From the NCBI GenBank assembly GCA_950295325.1, contig OX485803.1:65423554-65487553 (forward strand): 64,000 bases of DNA, given 5' to 3'. The notes beneath the pieces were generated by a model. It was not told where the DNA came from, ran no database searches, and saw only the letters and a program-made list of their open reading frames with translations. Positions 52,201 to 63,832 of the stretch are shown in pieces. Each line of letters begins with the position of its first letter. Position 1 is the first letter of the stretch. The DNA is from Polytrichum commune (lineage: Eukaryota > Streptophyta > Polytrichopsida > Polytrichales > Polytrichaceae). A program made the translations under genes and the position numbers.

Positions 52201-55200
52201 AAAATATCAGAGTTGAAGTCCAAGCCAGCAAATTCACAATCACAAGCCAAATGCTACTCAAGGCCATTGAACCTCACAAGTTGATAATCTGGCCTAACCT
52301 CAAAAGATCAGATTTGAAGTCTAAGCCAACAAATTCACAATCACAAGCCAAATGCTACTGAAGGCCATTGAACCTCACAAGTTGATAATCTGGCCTAACC
52401 TCAAAAGATCATATTTGAAGTCTAAGCCAACAAATTCACAATCACAAGCCAAATGCTACTCAAGGCCATTGAACCTCACAAGTTGATAATCTGGCCTAAC
52501 CTCAAAAGATCAGAGTTGAAGTCTAAGCCAACAAATTCACAATCACAAGCCAAATGCTACTCAAGGCCATTGAACCTCACAAGTTGATAATCTGGCCTAA
52601 CCTCAAAAGATCAGAGTTGAAGTCTAAGCCAACAAATTCACAATCACAAGCCAAATGCTACTCAAGGCCATTGAACCTCACAAGTTGATAATCTGGCCTA
52701 ACCTCAAAAGATCAGAGTTGAAGTCCAAGCCAGCAAATTCACAATCACAAGCCAAATGCTACTCAAGGCCATTGAACCTCACAAGTTGATAATCTGGCCT
52801 AACCTCAAAAGATCATATTTGAAGTCTAAGCCAACAAATTCACAATCACAAGCCAAATGCTACTCAAGGCCATTGAACCTCACAAGTTGATAATCTGGCC
52901 TAACCTCAAAATATTAGAGTTGAAGTCTAAGCCAGCAAATTCACAATCACAAGCCAAATGCTACTCAAGGCCATTGAACCTCACAAGTTGATAATCTGGC
53001 CTAACCTCAAAAGATCAGAGTTGAAGTCTAAGCCAACAAATTCACAATCACAAGCCAAATGCTACTCAAGGCCATTGAACCTCACAAGTTGATAATCTGG
53101 CCTAACCTCAAAAGATCAGAGTTGAAGTCCAAGCCAGCAAATTCACAATCACAAGCCAAATGCTAGTCAAGGCCATTGAACCTCACAAGTTGATAATCTG
53201 GCCTAACCTCAAAAGATCAGATTTGAAGTCTAAGCCAATAAATTCACAATCACAAGCCAAATGCTACTCAAGGCCATTGAACCTCACAAGTTGATAATCT
53301 GGCCTAACCTCAAAATATCAGAGTTGAAGTCCAAGCCAGCAAATTCACAATCACAAGCCAAATGCTACTCAAGGCCATTGAACCTCACAAGTTGATAATC
53401 TGGCCTAACCTCAAAAGATCAAATTTGAAGTCTAAGCCAACAAATTCACAATCACAAGCCAAATGCTACTGAAGGCCATTGAACCTCACAAGTTGATAAT
53501 CTGGCCTAACCTCAAAAGATCATATTTGAAGTCTAAGCCAACAAATTCACAATCACAAGCCAAATGCTACTCAAGGCCATTGAACCTCACAAGTTGATAA
53601 TCTGGCCTAACCTCAAAAGATCAGAGTTGAAGTCTAAGCCAACAAATTCACAATCACAAGCCAAATGCTACTCAAGGCCATTGAACCTCACAAGTTGATA
53701 ATCTGGCCTAACCTCAAAAGATCAGAGTTGAAGTCCAAGCCAACAAATTCACAATCACAAGCCAAATGCTACTCAAGGCCATTGAACCTCACAAGTTGAT
53801 GATCTGGCCTAACCTCAAAAGATCAGATTTGAAGTCTAAGCCAGCAAATTCACAATCACCAACCAAATGCTACTCAAGGCCATTGAACCTCACAAGTTGA
53901 TAATCTGGCCTAACCTCAAAAGATCAGAGTTGAAGTCCAAGCCAGCAAATTCACAATCACAAGCCAAATGCTACTCAAGGCCATTGAACCTCACAAGTTG
54001 ATAATCTGGCCTAACCTCAAAATATCAGAGTTGAAGTCTAAGCCAGCAAATTCACAATCACAAGCCAAATGCTACTCAAGGCCATTGAACCTCACAAGTT
54101 GATAATCTGGCCTAACCTCAAAAGATCAGATTTGAAGTCTAAGCCAACAAATTCACAATCACAAGCCAAATGCTACTCAAGGCCATTGAACCTCACAAGT
54201 TGATAATCTGGCCTAACCTCAAAATATCAGAGTTGAAGTCCAAGCCAGCAAATTCACAATCACAAGCCAAATGCTACTCAAGGCCATTGAACCTCACAAG
54301 TTGATAATCTGGCCTAACCTCAAAAGATCAGATTTGAAGTCTAAGCCAACAAATTCACAATCACAAGCCAAATGCTACTGAAGGCCATTGAACCTCACAA
54401 GTTGATAATCTGGCCTAACCTCAAAAGATCATATTTGAAGTCTAAGCCAACAAATTCACAATCACAAGCCAAATGCTACTCAAGGCCATTGAACCTCACA
54501 AGTTGATAATCTGGCCTAACCTCAAAAGATCAGAGTTGAAGTCTAAGCCAACAAATTCACAATCACAAGCCAAATGCTACTCAAGGCCATTGAACCTCAC
54601 AAGTTGATAATCTGGCCTAACCTCAAAAGATCAGAGTTAAAGTCCAAGCGAGCAAATTCACAATCACAAGCCAAATGCTACTCAAGGCCATTGAACCTCA
54701 CAAGTTGATAATGTGGCCTAACCTCAAAAGATCAGATTTGAAGTCTAAGCCAACAAATTCACAATCACAAGCCAAATGCTACTCAAGGCCATTGAACCTC
54801 ACAAGTTGATAATCTGGCCTAACCTCAAAATATCAGAGTTGAAGTCCAAGCCAGCAAATTCACAATCACAAGCCAAGTGCTACTCAAGGCCATTGAACCT
54901 CACAAGTTGATAATCTGGCCTAACCTCAAAAGATCATATTTGAAGTCTAAGCCAACAAATTCACAATCACAAGCCAAATGCTACTGAAGGCCATTGAACC
55001 TCACAAGTTGATAATCTGGCCTAACCTCAAAAGATCATATTTGAAGTCTAAGCCAACAAATTCACAATCACAAGCCAAATGCTACTCAAGGCCATTGAAC
55101 CTCACAAGTTGATAATCTGGCCTAACCTCAAAAGCTCAGAGTTGAAGTCTAAGCCAACAAATTCACAATCACAAGCCAAATGCTACTCAAGGCCATTGAA

Positions 55201-55247
55201 CCTCACAAGTTGATAATCTGGCCTAACCTCAAAAGATCAGAGTTAAA

Positions 55248-56257
55248 GTCCAAGCCAGCAAATTCACAATCACAAGCCAAATGCTACTCAAGGCCATTGA
55301 ACCTCACAAGTTGATAATCTGGCCTAACCTCAAAAGATCAGAGTTAAAGTCCAAGCCAGCAAATTCACAATCACAAGCCAAATGCTACTCAAGGCCATTG
55401 AACCTCACAAGTTGATAATCTGGCCTAACCTCAAAAGATCAGATTTGAAGTCTAAGCCAACAAATTCACAATCACAAGCCAAATGCTACTGAAGGCCATT
55501 GAACCTCACAAGTTGATAATGTGGCCTAACCTCAAAAGATCATATTTGAAGTCTAAGCCAACAAATTCACAATCACAAGCCAAATGCTACTCAAGGCCAT
55601 TGAACCTCACAAGTTGATAATCTGGCCTAACCTCAAAAGATCAGAGTTGAAGTCTAAGCCAACAAATTCACAATCACAAGCCAAATGCTACTCAAGGCCA
55701 TTGAACCTCACAAGTTGATAATCTGGCCTAACCTCAAAAGATCAGAGTTAAAGTCCAAGCCAGCAAATTCACAATCACAAGCCAAATGCTACTCAAGGCC
55801 ATTGAACCTCACAAGTTGATAATCTGGCCTAACCTCAAAAGATCAGAGTTAAAGTCCAAGCCAGCAAATTCACAATCACAAGCCAAATGCTACTCAAGGC
55901 CATTGAACCTCACAAGTTGATAATCTGGCCTAACCTCAAAAGATCAGATTTGAAGTCTAAGCCAACAAATTCACAATCACAAGCCAAATGCTACTGAAGG
56001 CCATTGAACCTCACAAGTTGATAATGTGGCCTAACCTCAAAAGATCATATTTGAAGTCTAAGCCAACAAATTCACAATCACAAGCCAAATGCTACTCAAG
56101 GCCATTGAACCTCACAAGTTGATAATCTGGCCTAACCTCAAAAGATCAGAGTTGAAGTCTAAGCCAACAAATTCACAATCACAAGCCAAATGCTACTCAA
56201 GGCCATTGAACCTCACAAGTTGATAATCTGGCCTAACCTCAAAAGATCAGAGTTAAA
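55248..56257 (+). repeat. Five-monomer tandem duplication (2 x 505 bp)
   Basis: Monomers 548-552 and 553-557 have the same order: gtcc-cagc/A, gtcc-cagc/T, a ctactgaagg-aatgtgg/Y monomer, gtct-caac/G, gtct-caac/A. The aatgtgg markers are at 55521 and 56026, exactly 505 bases apart. Block I has this order once (37270-37774), which dates the duplication after the block I/II duplication. Confidence 0.82.
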
Positions 56258-57974
56258 GTCCAAGCCAGCAAATTCACAATCACAAGCCAAATGCTACTCA
56301 AGGCCATTGAACCTCACAAGTTGATAATCTGGCCTAACCTCAAAAGATCAGATTTGAAGTCTTAGCCAACAAATTCACAATCACAAGCCAAATGCTACTC
56401 AAGGCCATTGAACCTCACAAGTTGATAATGTGGCCTAACCTCAAAATATCAGAGTTGAAGTCCAAGCCAGCAAATTCACAATCACAAGCCAAATGCTACT
56501 CAAGGCCATTGAACCTCACAAGTTGATAATCTGGCCTAACCTCAAAAGATCAGAGTTGAAGTCCAAGCCAGCAAATTCACAATCACAAGCCAAATGCTAC
56601 TCAAGGCCATTGAACCTCACAAGTTGATAATCTGGCCTAACCTCACAATATCAGAGTTGAAGTCCAAGCCAGCAAATTCACAATCACAAGCCAAATGCTA
56701 CTCAAGGCCATTGAACCTCACAAGTTGATAATCTGGCCTAACCTCAAAAGATCAGAGTTGAAGTCCAAGCCAACAAATTCACAATCACAAGCCAAATGCT
56801 ACTCAAGGCCATTGAACCTCACAAGTTGATGATCTGGCCTAACCTCAAAAGATCAGATTTGAAGTCTAAGCCAGCAAATTCACAATCACCAACCAAATGC
56901 TACTCAAGGCCATTGAACCTCACAAGTTGATAATCTGGCCTAACCTCAAAAGATCAGAGTTGAAGTCCAAGCCAGCAAATTCACAATCACAAGCCAAATG
57001 CTACTCAAGGCCATTGAACCTCACAAGTTGATAATCTGGCCTAACCTCAAAATATCAGAGTTGAAGTCTAAGCCAGCAAATTCACAATCACAAGCCAAAT
57101 GCTACTCAAGGCCATTGAACCTCACAAGTTGATAATCTGGCCTAACCTCAAAAGATCAGATTTGAAGTCGAAGCCAACAAATTCACAATCACAAGCCAAA
57201 TGCTACTCAAGGCCATTGAACCTCACAAGTTGATAATCTGGCCTAACCTCAAAATATCAGAGTTGAAGTCCAAGCCAGCAAATTCACAATCACAAGCCAA
57301 ATGCTACTCAAGGCCATTGAACCTCACAAGTTGATAATCTGGCCTAACCTCAAAAGATCAGATTTGAAGTCTAAGCCAACAAATTCACAATCACAAGCCA
57401 AATGCTACTCAAGGCCATTGAACCTCACAAGCTGATAATCTGGCCTAACCTCAAAAGATCATATTTGAAGTCTAAGCCAACAAATTCACAATCACAAGCC
57501 AAATGCTACTCAAGGCCATTGAACCTCACAAGTTGATAATCTGGCCTAACCTCAAAAGATCAGAGTTGAAGTCTAAGCCAACAAATTCACAATCACAAGC
57601 CAAATGCTACTCAAGGCCATTGAACCTCACAAGTTGATAATCTGGCCTAACCTCAAAAGATCAGAGTTAAAGTCCAAGCCAGCAAATTCACAATCACAAG
57701 CCAAATGCTACTCAAGGCCATTGAACCTCACAAGTTCATAATCTGGCCTAACCTCAAAAGATCAGATTTGAAGTCTAAGCCAACAAATTCACAATCACAA
57801 GCCAAATGCTACTCAAGGCCATTGAACCTCACAAGTTGATAATCTGGCCTAACCTCAAAAGATCAGAGTTGAAGTCTAAGCCAACAAATTCACAATCACA
57901 AGCCAAATGCTACTCAAGGCCATTGAACCTCACAAGTTGATAATCTGGCCTAACCTCAAAAGATCAGGGTTAAA

Positions 57975-58277
57975 GTCCAAGCCAGCAAATTCACAATCAC
58001 AAGCCAAATGCTACTCAAGGCCATTGAACCTCACAAGTTGATAATCTGGCCTAACCTCAAAATATCAGAGTTGAAGTCTAAGCCAGCAAATTCACAATCA
58101 CAAGCCAAATGCTACTCAAGGCCATTGAACCTCACAAGTTGATAACCTGGCCTAACCTCAAAATATCAGAGTTGAAGTCCAAGCCAACAAATTCACAATC
58201 ACAAGCCAAATGCTACTCAAGGCCATTGAACCTCACAAGTTGATGATCTGGCCTAACCTCAAAAGATCAGATTTGAA
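57975..58277 (+). repeat. Isolated domain-A cassette inside domain D (right copy)
   Basis: This is the counterpart of 39492-39794 in large block II at offset 183 monomers. It again follows an R tail (cagggttaaag near 57964) and shows cagc/K, aacctgg/K and gatgatct/T in order. The next monomer starts gtcgaagcc (58278), a CpG-creating change absent at the equivalent place in block I but present about 11 monomers upstream at 57167, which suggests short-range conversion or a recurrent mutation. Confidence 0.68.
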
Positions 58278-58580
58278 GTCGAAGCCAACAAATTCACAAT
58301 CACAAGCCAAATGCTACTCAAGGCCATTGAACCTCACAAGTTGATAATCTGGCCTAACCTCAAAAGATCAGAGTTAAAGTCCAAGCCAGCAAATTCACAA
58401 TCACAAGCCAAATGCTACTCAAGGCCATTGAACCTCACAAGTTGATAATCTGGCCTAACCTCAAAAGATCAGAGTTGAAGTCTAAGCCAACAAATTCACA
58501 ATCACAAGCCAAATGCTACTCAAGGCCATTGAACCTCACAAGTTGATAATCTGGCCTAACCTCAAAAGATCAGAGTTGAA

Positions 58581-59994
58581 GTCCAAGCCAGCAAATTCAC
58601 AATCACAAGCCAAATGCTACTCAAGGCCATTGAACCTCACAAGTTGATAATCTGGCCTAACCTCAAAAGATCATATTTGAAGTCTAAGCCAACAAATTCA
58701 CAATCACAAGCCAAATGCTACTCAAGGCCATTGAACCTCACAAGTTGATAATCTGGCCTAACCTCAAAATATCAGAGTTGAAGTCCAAGCCAGCAAATTC
58801 ACAATCACAAGCCAAATGCTACTCAAGGCCATTGAACCTCACAAGTTGATAATCTGGCCTAACCTCAAAAGATCAGATTTGAAGTCTAAGCCAACAAATT
58901 CACAATCACAAGCCAAATGCTACTGAAGGCCATTGAACCTCACAAGTTGATAATCTGGCCTAACCTCAAAAGATCATATTTGAAGTCTAAGCCAACAAAT
59001 TCACAATCACAAGCCAAATGCTACTCAAGGCCATTGAACCTCACAAGTTGATAATCTGGCCTAACCTCAAAAGATCAGAGTTGAAGTCTAAGCCAACAAA
59101 TTCACAATCACAAGCCAAATGCTACTCAAGGCCATTGAACCTCACAAGTTGATAATCTGGCCTAACCTCAAAAGATCATATTTGAAGTCTAAGCCAACAA
59201 ATTCACAATCACCAACCAAATGCTACTCAAGGCCATTGAACCTCACAAGTTGATAATCTGGCCTAACCTCAAAAGATCAGAGTTGAAGTCCAAGCCAGCA
59301 AATTCACAATCACAAGCCAAATGCTACTCAAGGCCATTGAACCTCACAAGTTGATAATCTGGCCTAACCTCAAAAGATCATATTTGAAGTCTAAGCCAAC
59401 AAATTCACAATCACAAGCCAAATGCTACTCAAGGCCATTGAACCTCACAAGTTGATAATCTGGCCTAACCTCAAAATATCAGAGTTGAAGTCCAAGCCAG
59501 CAAATTCACAATCACAAGCCAAATGCTACTCAAGGCCATTGAACCTCACAAGTTGATAATCTGGCCTAACCTCAAAAGATCAGATTTGAAGTCTAAGCCA
59601 ACAAATTCACAATCACAAGCCAAATGCTACTGAAGGCCATTGAACCTCACAAGTTGATAATCTGGCCTAACCTCAAAAGATCATATTTGAAGTCTAAGCC
59701 AACAAATTCACAATCACAAGCCAAATGCTACTCAAGGCCATTGAACCTCACAAGTTGATAATCTGGCCTAACCTCAAAAGATCAGAGTTGAAGTCTAAGC
59801 CAACAAATTCACAATCACAAGCCAAATGCTACTCAAGGCCATTGAACCTCACAAGTTGATAATCTGGCCTAACCTCAAAAGATCAGAGTTAAAGTCCAAG
59901 CCAGCAAATTCACAATCACAAGCCAAATGCTACTCAAGGCCATTGAACCTCACAAGTTGATAATCTGGCCTAACCTCAAAATATCAGAGTTGAA
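58581..59994 (+). repeat. Seven-monomer tandem duplication (2 x 707 bp)
   Basis: Monomers 581-587 and 588-594 begin with the same order (gtcc-cagc/Y, gtct-caac/K, gtcc-cagc/T, ctactgaagg/Y, gtct-caac/G). They differ in their last two members: the first copy ends with a Y-tail monomer and a caccaacc monomer with G tail, the second with A- and K-tail monomers. Block I has a single version from 40098. The offset between blocks rises from 183 to 190 monomers here. Confidence 0.75.
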
Positions 59995-62620
59995 GTCCAA
60001 GCCAGCAAATTCACAATCACAAGCCAAATGCTACTCAAGGCCATTGAACCTCACAAGTTGATAATCTGGCCTAACCTCAAAATATCAGAGTTGAAGTCCA
60101 AGCCAACAAATTCACAATCACAAGCCAAATGCTACTCAAGGCCATTGAACCTCACAAGTTGATAATCTGGCCTAACCTCAAAATATCAGATTTGAAGTCT
60201 AAGCCAACAAATTCACAATCACAAGCCAAATGCTACTCAAGGCCATTGAACCTCACAAGTTGATAATCTGGCCTAACCTCAAAAGATCATATTTGAAGTC
60301 TAAGCCAACAAATTCACAATCACAAGCCAAATGCTACTCAAGGCCATTGAACCTCACAAGTTGATAATCTGGCCTAACCTCAAAATATCAGAGTTGAAGT
60401 CTAAGCCAACAAATTCACAATCACAAGCCAAATGCTACTCAAGGCCATTGAACCTCACAAGTTGATAATCTGGCCTAACCTCAAAAGATCAGAGTTAAAG
60501 TCCAAGCCAGCAAATTCACAATCACAAGCCAAATGCTACTCAAGGCCATTGAACCTCACAAGTTGATAATCTGGCCTAACCTCAAAATATCAGAGTTGAA
60601 GTCCAAGCCAGCAAATTCACAATCACAAGCCAAATGCTACTCAAGGCCATTGAACCTCACAAGTTGATAATCTGGCCTAACCTCAAAATATCAGAGTTGA
60701 AGTCCAAGCCAACAAATTCACAATCACAAGCCAAATGCTACTCAAGGCCATTGAACCTCACAAGTTGATGATCTGGCCTAACCTCAAAATATCAGATTTG
60801 AAGTCTAAGCCAACAAATTCACAATCACAAGCCAAATGCTACTCAAGGCCATTGAACCTCACAAGTTGATAATCTGGCCTAACCTCAAAAGATCAGAGTT
60901 GAAGTCCAAGCCAGCAAATTCACAATCACAAGCCAAATGCTACTCAAGGCCATTGAACCTCACAAGTTGATAATCTGGCCTAACCTCAAAAGATCATATT
61001 TGAAGTCTAAGCCAACAAATTCACAATCACAAGCCAAATGCTACTCAAGGCCATTGAACCTCACAAGTTGATAATCTGGCCTAACCTCAAAATATCAGAG
61101 TTGAAGTCCAAGCCAGCAAATTCACAATCACAAGCCAAATGCTACTCAAGGCCATTGAACCTCACAAGTTGATAATCTGGCCTAACCTCAAAAGATCAGA
61201 TTTGAAGTCTAAGCCAACAAATTCACAATCACAAGCCAAATGCTACTGAAGGCCATTGAACCTCACAAGTTGATAATCTGGCCTAACCTCAAAAGATCAT
61301 ATTTGAAGTCTAAGCCAACAAATTCACAATCACAAGCCAAATGCTACTCAAGGCCATTGAACCTCACAAGTTGATAATCTGGCCTAACCTCAAAAGATCA
61401 TATTTGAAGTCTAAGCCAACAAATTCACAATCACAAGCCAAATGCTACTCAAGGCCATTGAACCTCACAAGTTGATAATCTGGCCTAACCTCAAAAGATC
61501 ATATTTGAAGTCTAAGCCAACAAATTCACAATCACAAGCCAAATGCTACTCAAGGCCATTGAACCTCACAAGTTGATAATCTGGCCTAACCTCAAAAGAT
61601 CAGAGTTAAAGTCCAAGCCAGCAAATTCACAATCACAAGCCAAATGCTACTCAAGGCCATTGAACCTCACAAGTTGATAATCTGGCCTAACCTCAAAATA
61701 TCAGAGTTGAAGTCCAAGCCAGCAAATTCACAATCACAAGCCAAATGCTACTCAAGGCCATTGAACCTCACAAGTTGATAATCTGGCCTAACCTCAAAAT
61801 ATCAGAGTTGAAGTCCAAGCCAACAAATTCACAATCACAAGCCAAATGCTACTCAAGGCCATTGAACCTCACAAGTTGATGATCTGGCCTAACCTCAAAA
61901 TATCAGATTTGAAGTCTAAGCCAACAAATTCACAATCACAAGCCAAATGCTACTCAAGGCCATTGAACCTCACAAGTTGATAATCTGGCCTAACCTCAAA
62001 AGATCATATTTGAAGTCTAAGCCAACAAATTCACAATCACAAGCCAAATGCTACTCAAGGCCATTGAACCTCACAAGTTGATAATCTGGCCTAACCTCAA
62101 AAGATCAGAGTTGAAGTCTAAGCCAACAAATTCACAATCACAAGCCAAATGCTACTCAAGGCCATTGAACCTCACAAGTTGATAATCTGGCCTAACCTCA
62201 AAAGATCAGAGTTAAAGTCCAAGCCAGCAAATTCACACTCACAAGCCAAATGCTACTCAAGGCCATTGAACCTCACAAGTTGATAATCTGGCCTAACCTC
62301 AAAATATCAGAGTTGAAGTCCAAGCCAGCAAATTCACAATCACAAGCCAAATGCTACTCAAGGCCATTGAACCTCACAAGTTGATAATCTGGCCTAACCT
62401 CAAAATATCAGAGTTGAAGTCCAAGCCAACAAATTCACAATCACAAGCCAAATGCTACTCAAGGCCATTGAACCTCACAAGTTGATGATCTGGCCTAACC
62501 TCAAAATATCAGATTTGAAGTCTAAGCCAACAAATTCACAATCACAAGCCAAATGCTACTCAAGGCCATTGAACCTCACAAGTTGATAATCTGGCCTAAC
62601 CTCAAAAGATCAGAGTTGAA

Positions 62621-63731
62621 GTCCAAGCCAGCAAATTCACAATCACAAGCCAAATGCTACTCAAGGCCATTGAACCTCACAAGTTGATAATCTGGCCTAA
62701 CCTCAAAATATCAGAGTTGAAGTCTAAGCCAACAAATTTACAATCACAAGCCAAATGCTACTCAAGGCCATTGAACCTCACAAGTTGATAATCTGGCCTA
62801 ACCTCAAAATATCAGAGTTGAAGTCTAAGCCAACAAATTCACAATCACAAGCCAAATGCTACTCAAGGCCATTGAACCTCACAAGTTGATAATCTGGCCT
62901 AACCTCAAAAGATCTGATTTGAAGTCTAAGCCAACAAATTCACAATCACAAGCCAAATGCTACTCAAGGCCATTGAACCTCACAAGTTGATAATCTGGCC
63001 TAACCTCAAAATATCAGATTTGATGTCTAAGCCAACAAATTCACAATCACAAGCCAAATGCTACTGAAGGCCATTGAACCAAACAAGTTGATAATCTGGC
63101 CTAACCTCAAAAGATCAGAGTTGAAGTCCAAGCCAGCAAATTCACAATCACAAGCCAAATGCTACTCAAGGCCATTGAACCTCACAAGTTGATAATCTGG
63201 CCTAACCTCAAAAGATCAGAGTTCAAGTCTAAGCCAGCATATTCACAATCACAAGCCAAATGCTACTCAAGGCCATTGAACCTCACAAGTTGATAATCTG
63301 GCCTAACCTCAAAAGATCAGATTTGAAGTCTAAGGCAACAAATTCACAATCACAAGCCAAATGCTACTCAAGGCCATTGAACCTCACAAGTTGATAATCT
63401 GGCCTAACCTCAAAAGATCATATTTGAAGTCTAAGCCAACAAATTCACAATCACAAGCCAAATGCTACTCAAGGCCATTGAACCTCACAAGTTGATAATG
63501 TGGCGTATCCTCAAAAGATCAGATTTGAAGTCTAAGCCAACAAATTCACAATCACAAGGCAAATGCTACTCAAGGCCATTGAACCTCACAAGTTGATGAT
63601 CTGGCCTAACCTCAAAAGATCAGAGTTGAAGTCCAAGCCAGCAAATTCACAATCACAAGCCAAATGCTACTCAAGGCCATTGAACCTCACAAGTTGATAA
63701 TCCGGCCTAACCTCAAAAGATCAGAGTTGAA
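62621..63731 (+). repeat. Decayed right edge of the satellite array
   Basis: Monomers 621-631 still keep the 101-base register but carry about a dozen substitutions not seen, or rarely seen, elsewhere: aaatttac (62739), gatctgattt (62915), gatgtctaag (63024), gaaccaaac (63081-63082), gagttcaag (63224), gcatattc (63240), taaggcaac (63335), ggcgtatcc (63505 and 63508), cacaaggcaa (63559) and aatccggcc (63703). In the interior I saw only scattered private changes, on the order of one per 10-20 monomers. Edge decay is expected where homogenisation by exchange becomes ineffective. The last 1.75 monomers (63732-63907) are again canonical. Confidence 0.85.
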
Positions 63732-63832
63732 GTCCAAGCCAACAAATTCACAATCACAAGCCAAATGCTACTCAAGGCCATTGAACCTCACAAGTTGATA
63801 ATCTGGCCTAACCTCAAAAGATCAGAGTTGAA

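Larger units (their letters stand above)
51713..62620 (+). repeat. Large block II (108 monomers), domain D
   Basis: This is the second copy of block I, 17 monomers longer. The increasing offset (176, 178, 183, 190, 193 monomers) locates the gains: a five-monomer tandem duplication at 55248-56257, a seven-monomer duplication at 58581-59994, and smaller changes near 53.0-53.7 kb and 60-61.9 kb. Private changes include gtcgaagcc at 58278 and agctgataatc near 57432. Block II runs directly into the decayed array edge. Confidence 0.77.

Noticed and set aside
38589-54650. The gcgagc variants near 38590 and 54649 as a block I/II shared marker
   Set aside because: Their offset is 159 monomers, which fits none of the block offsets, and their monomers differ in other sites. 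Independent events are more likely.
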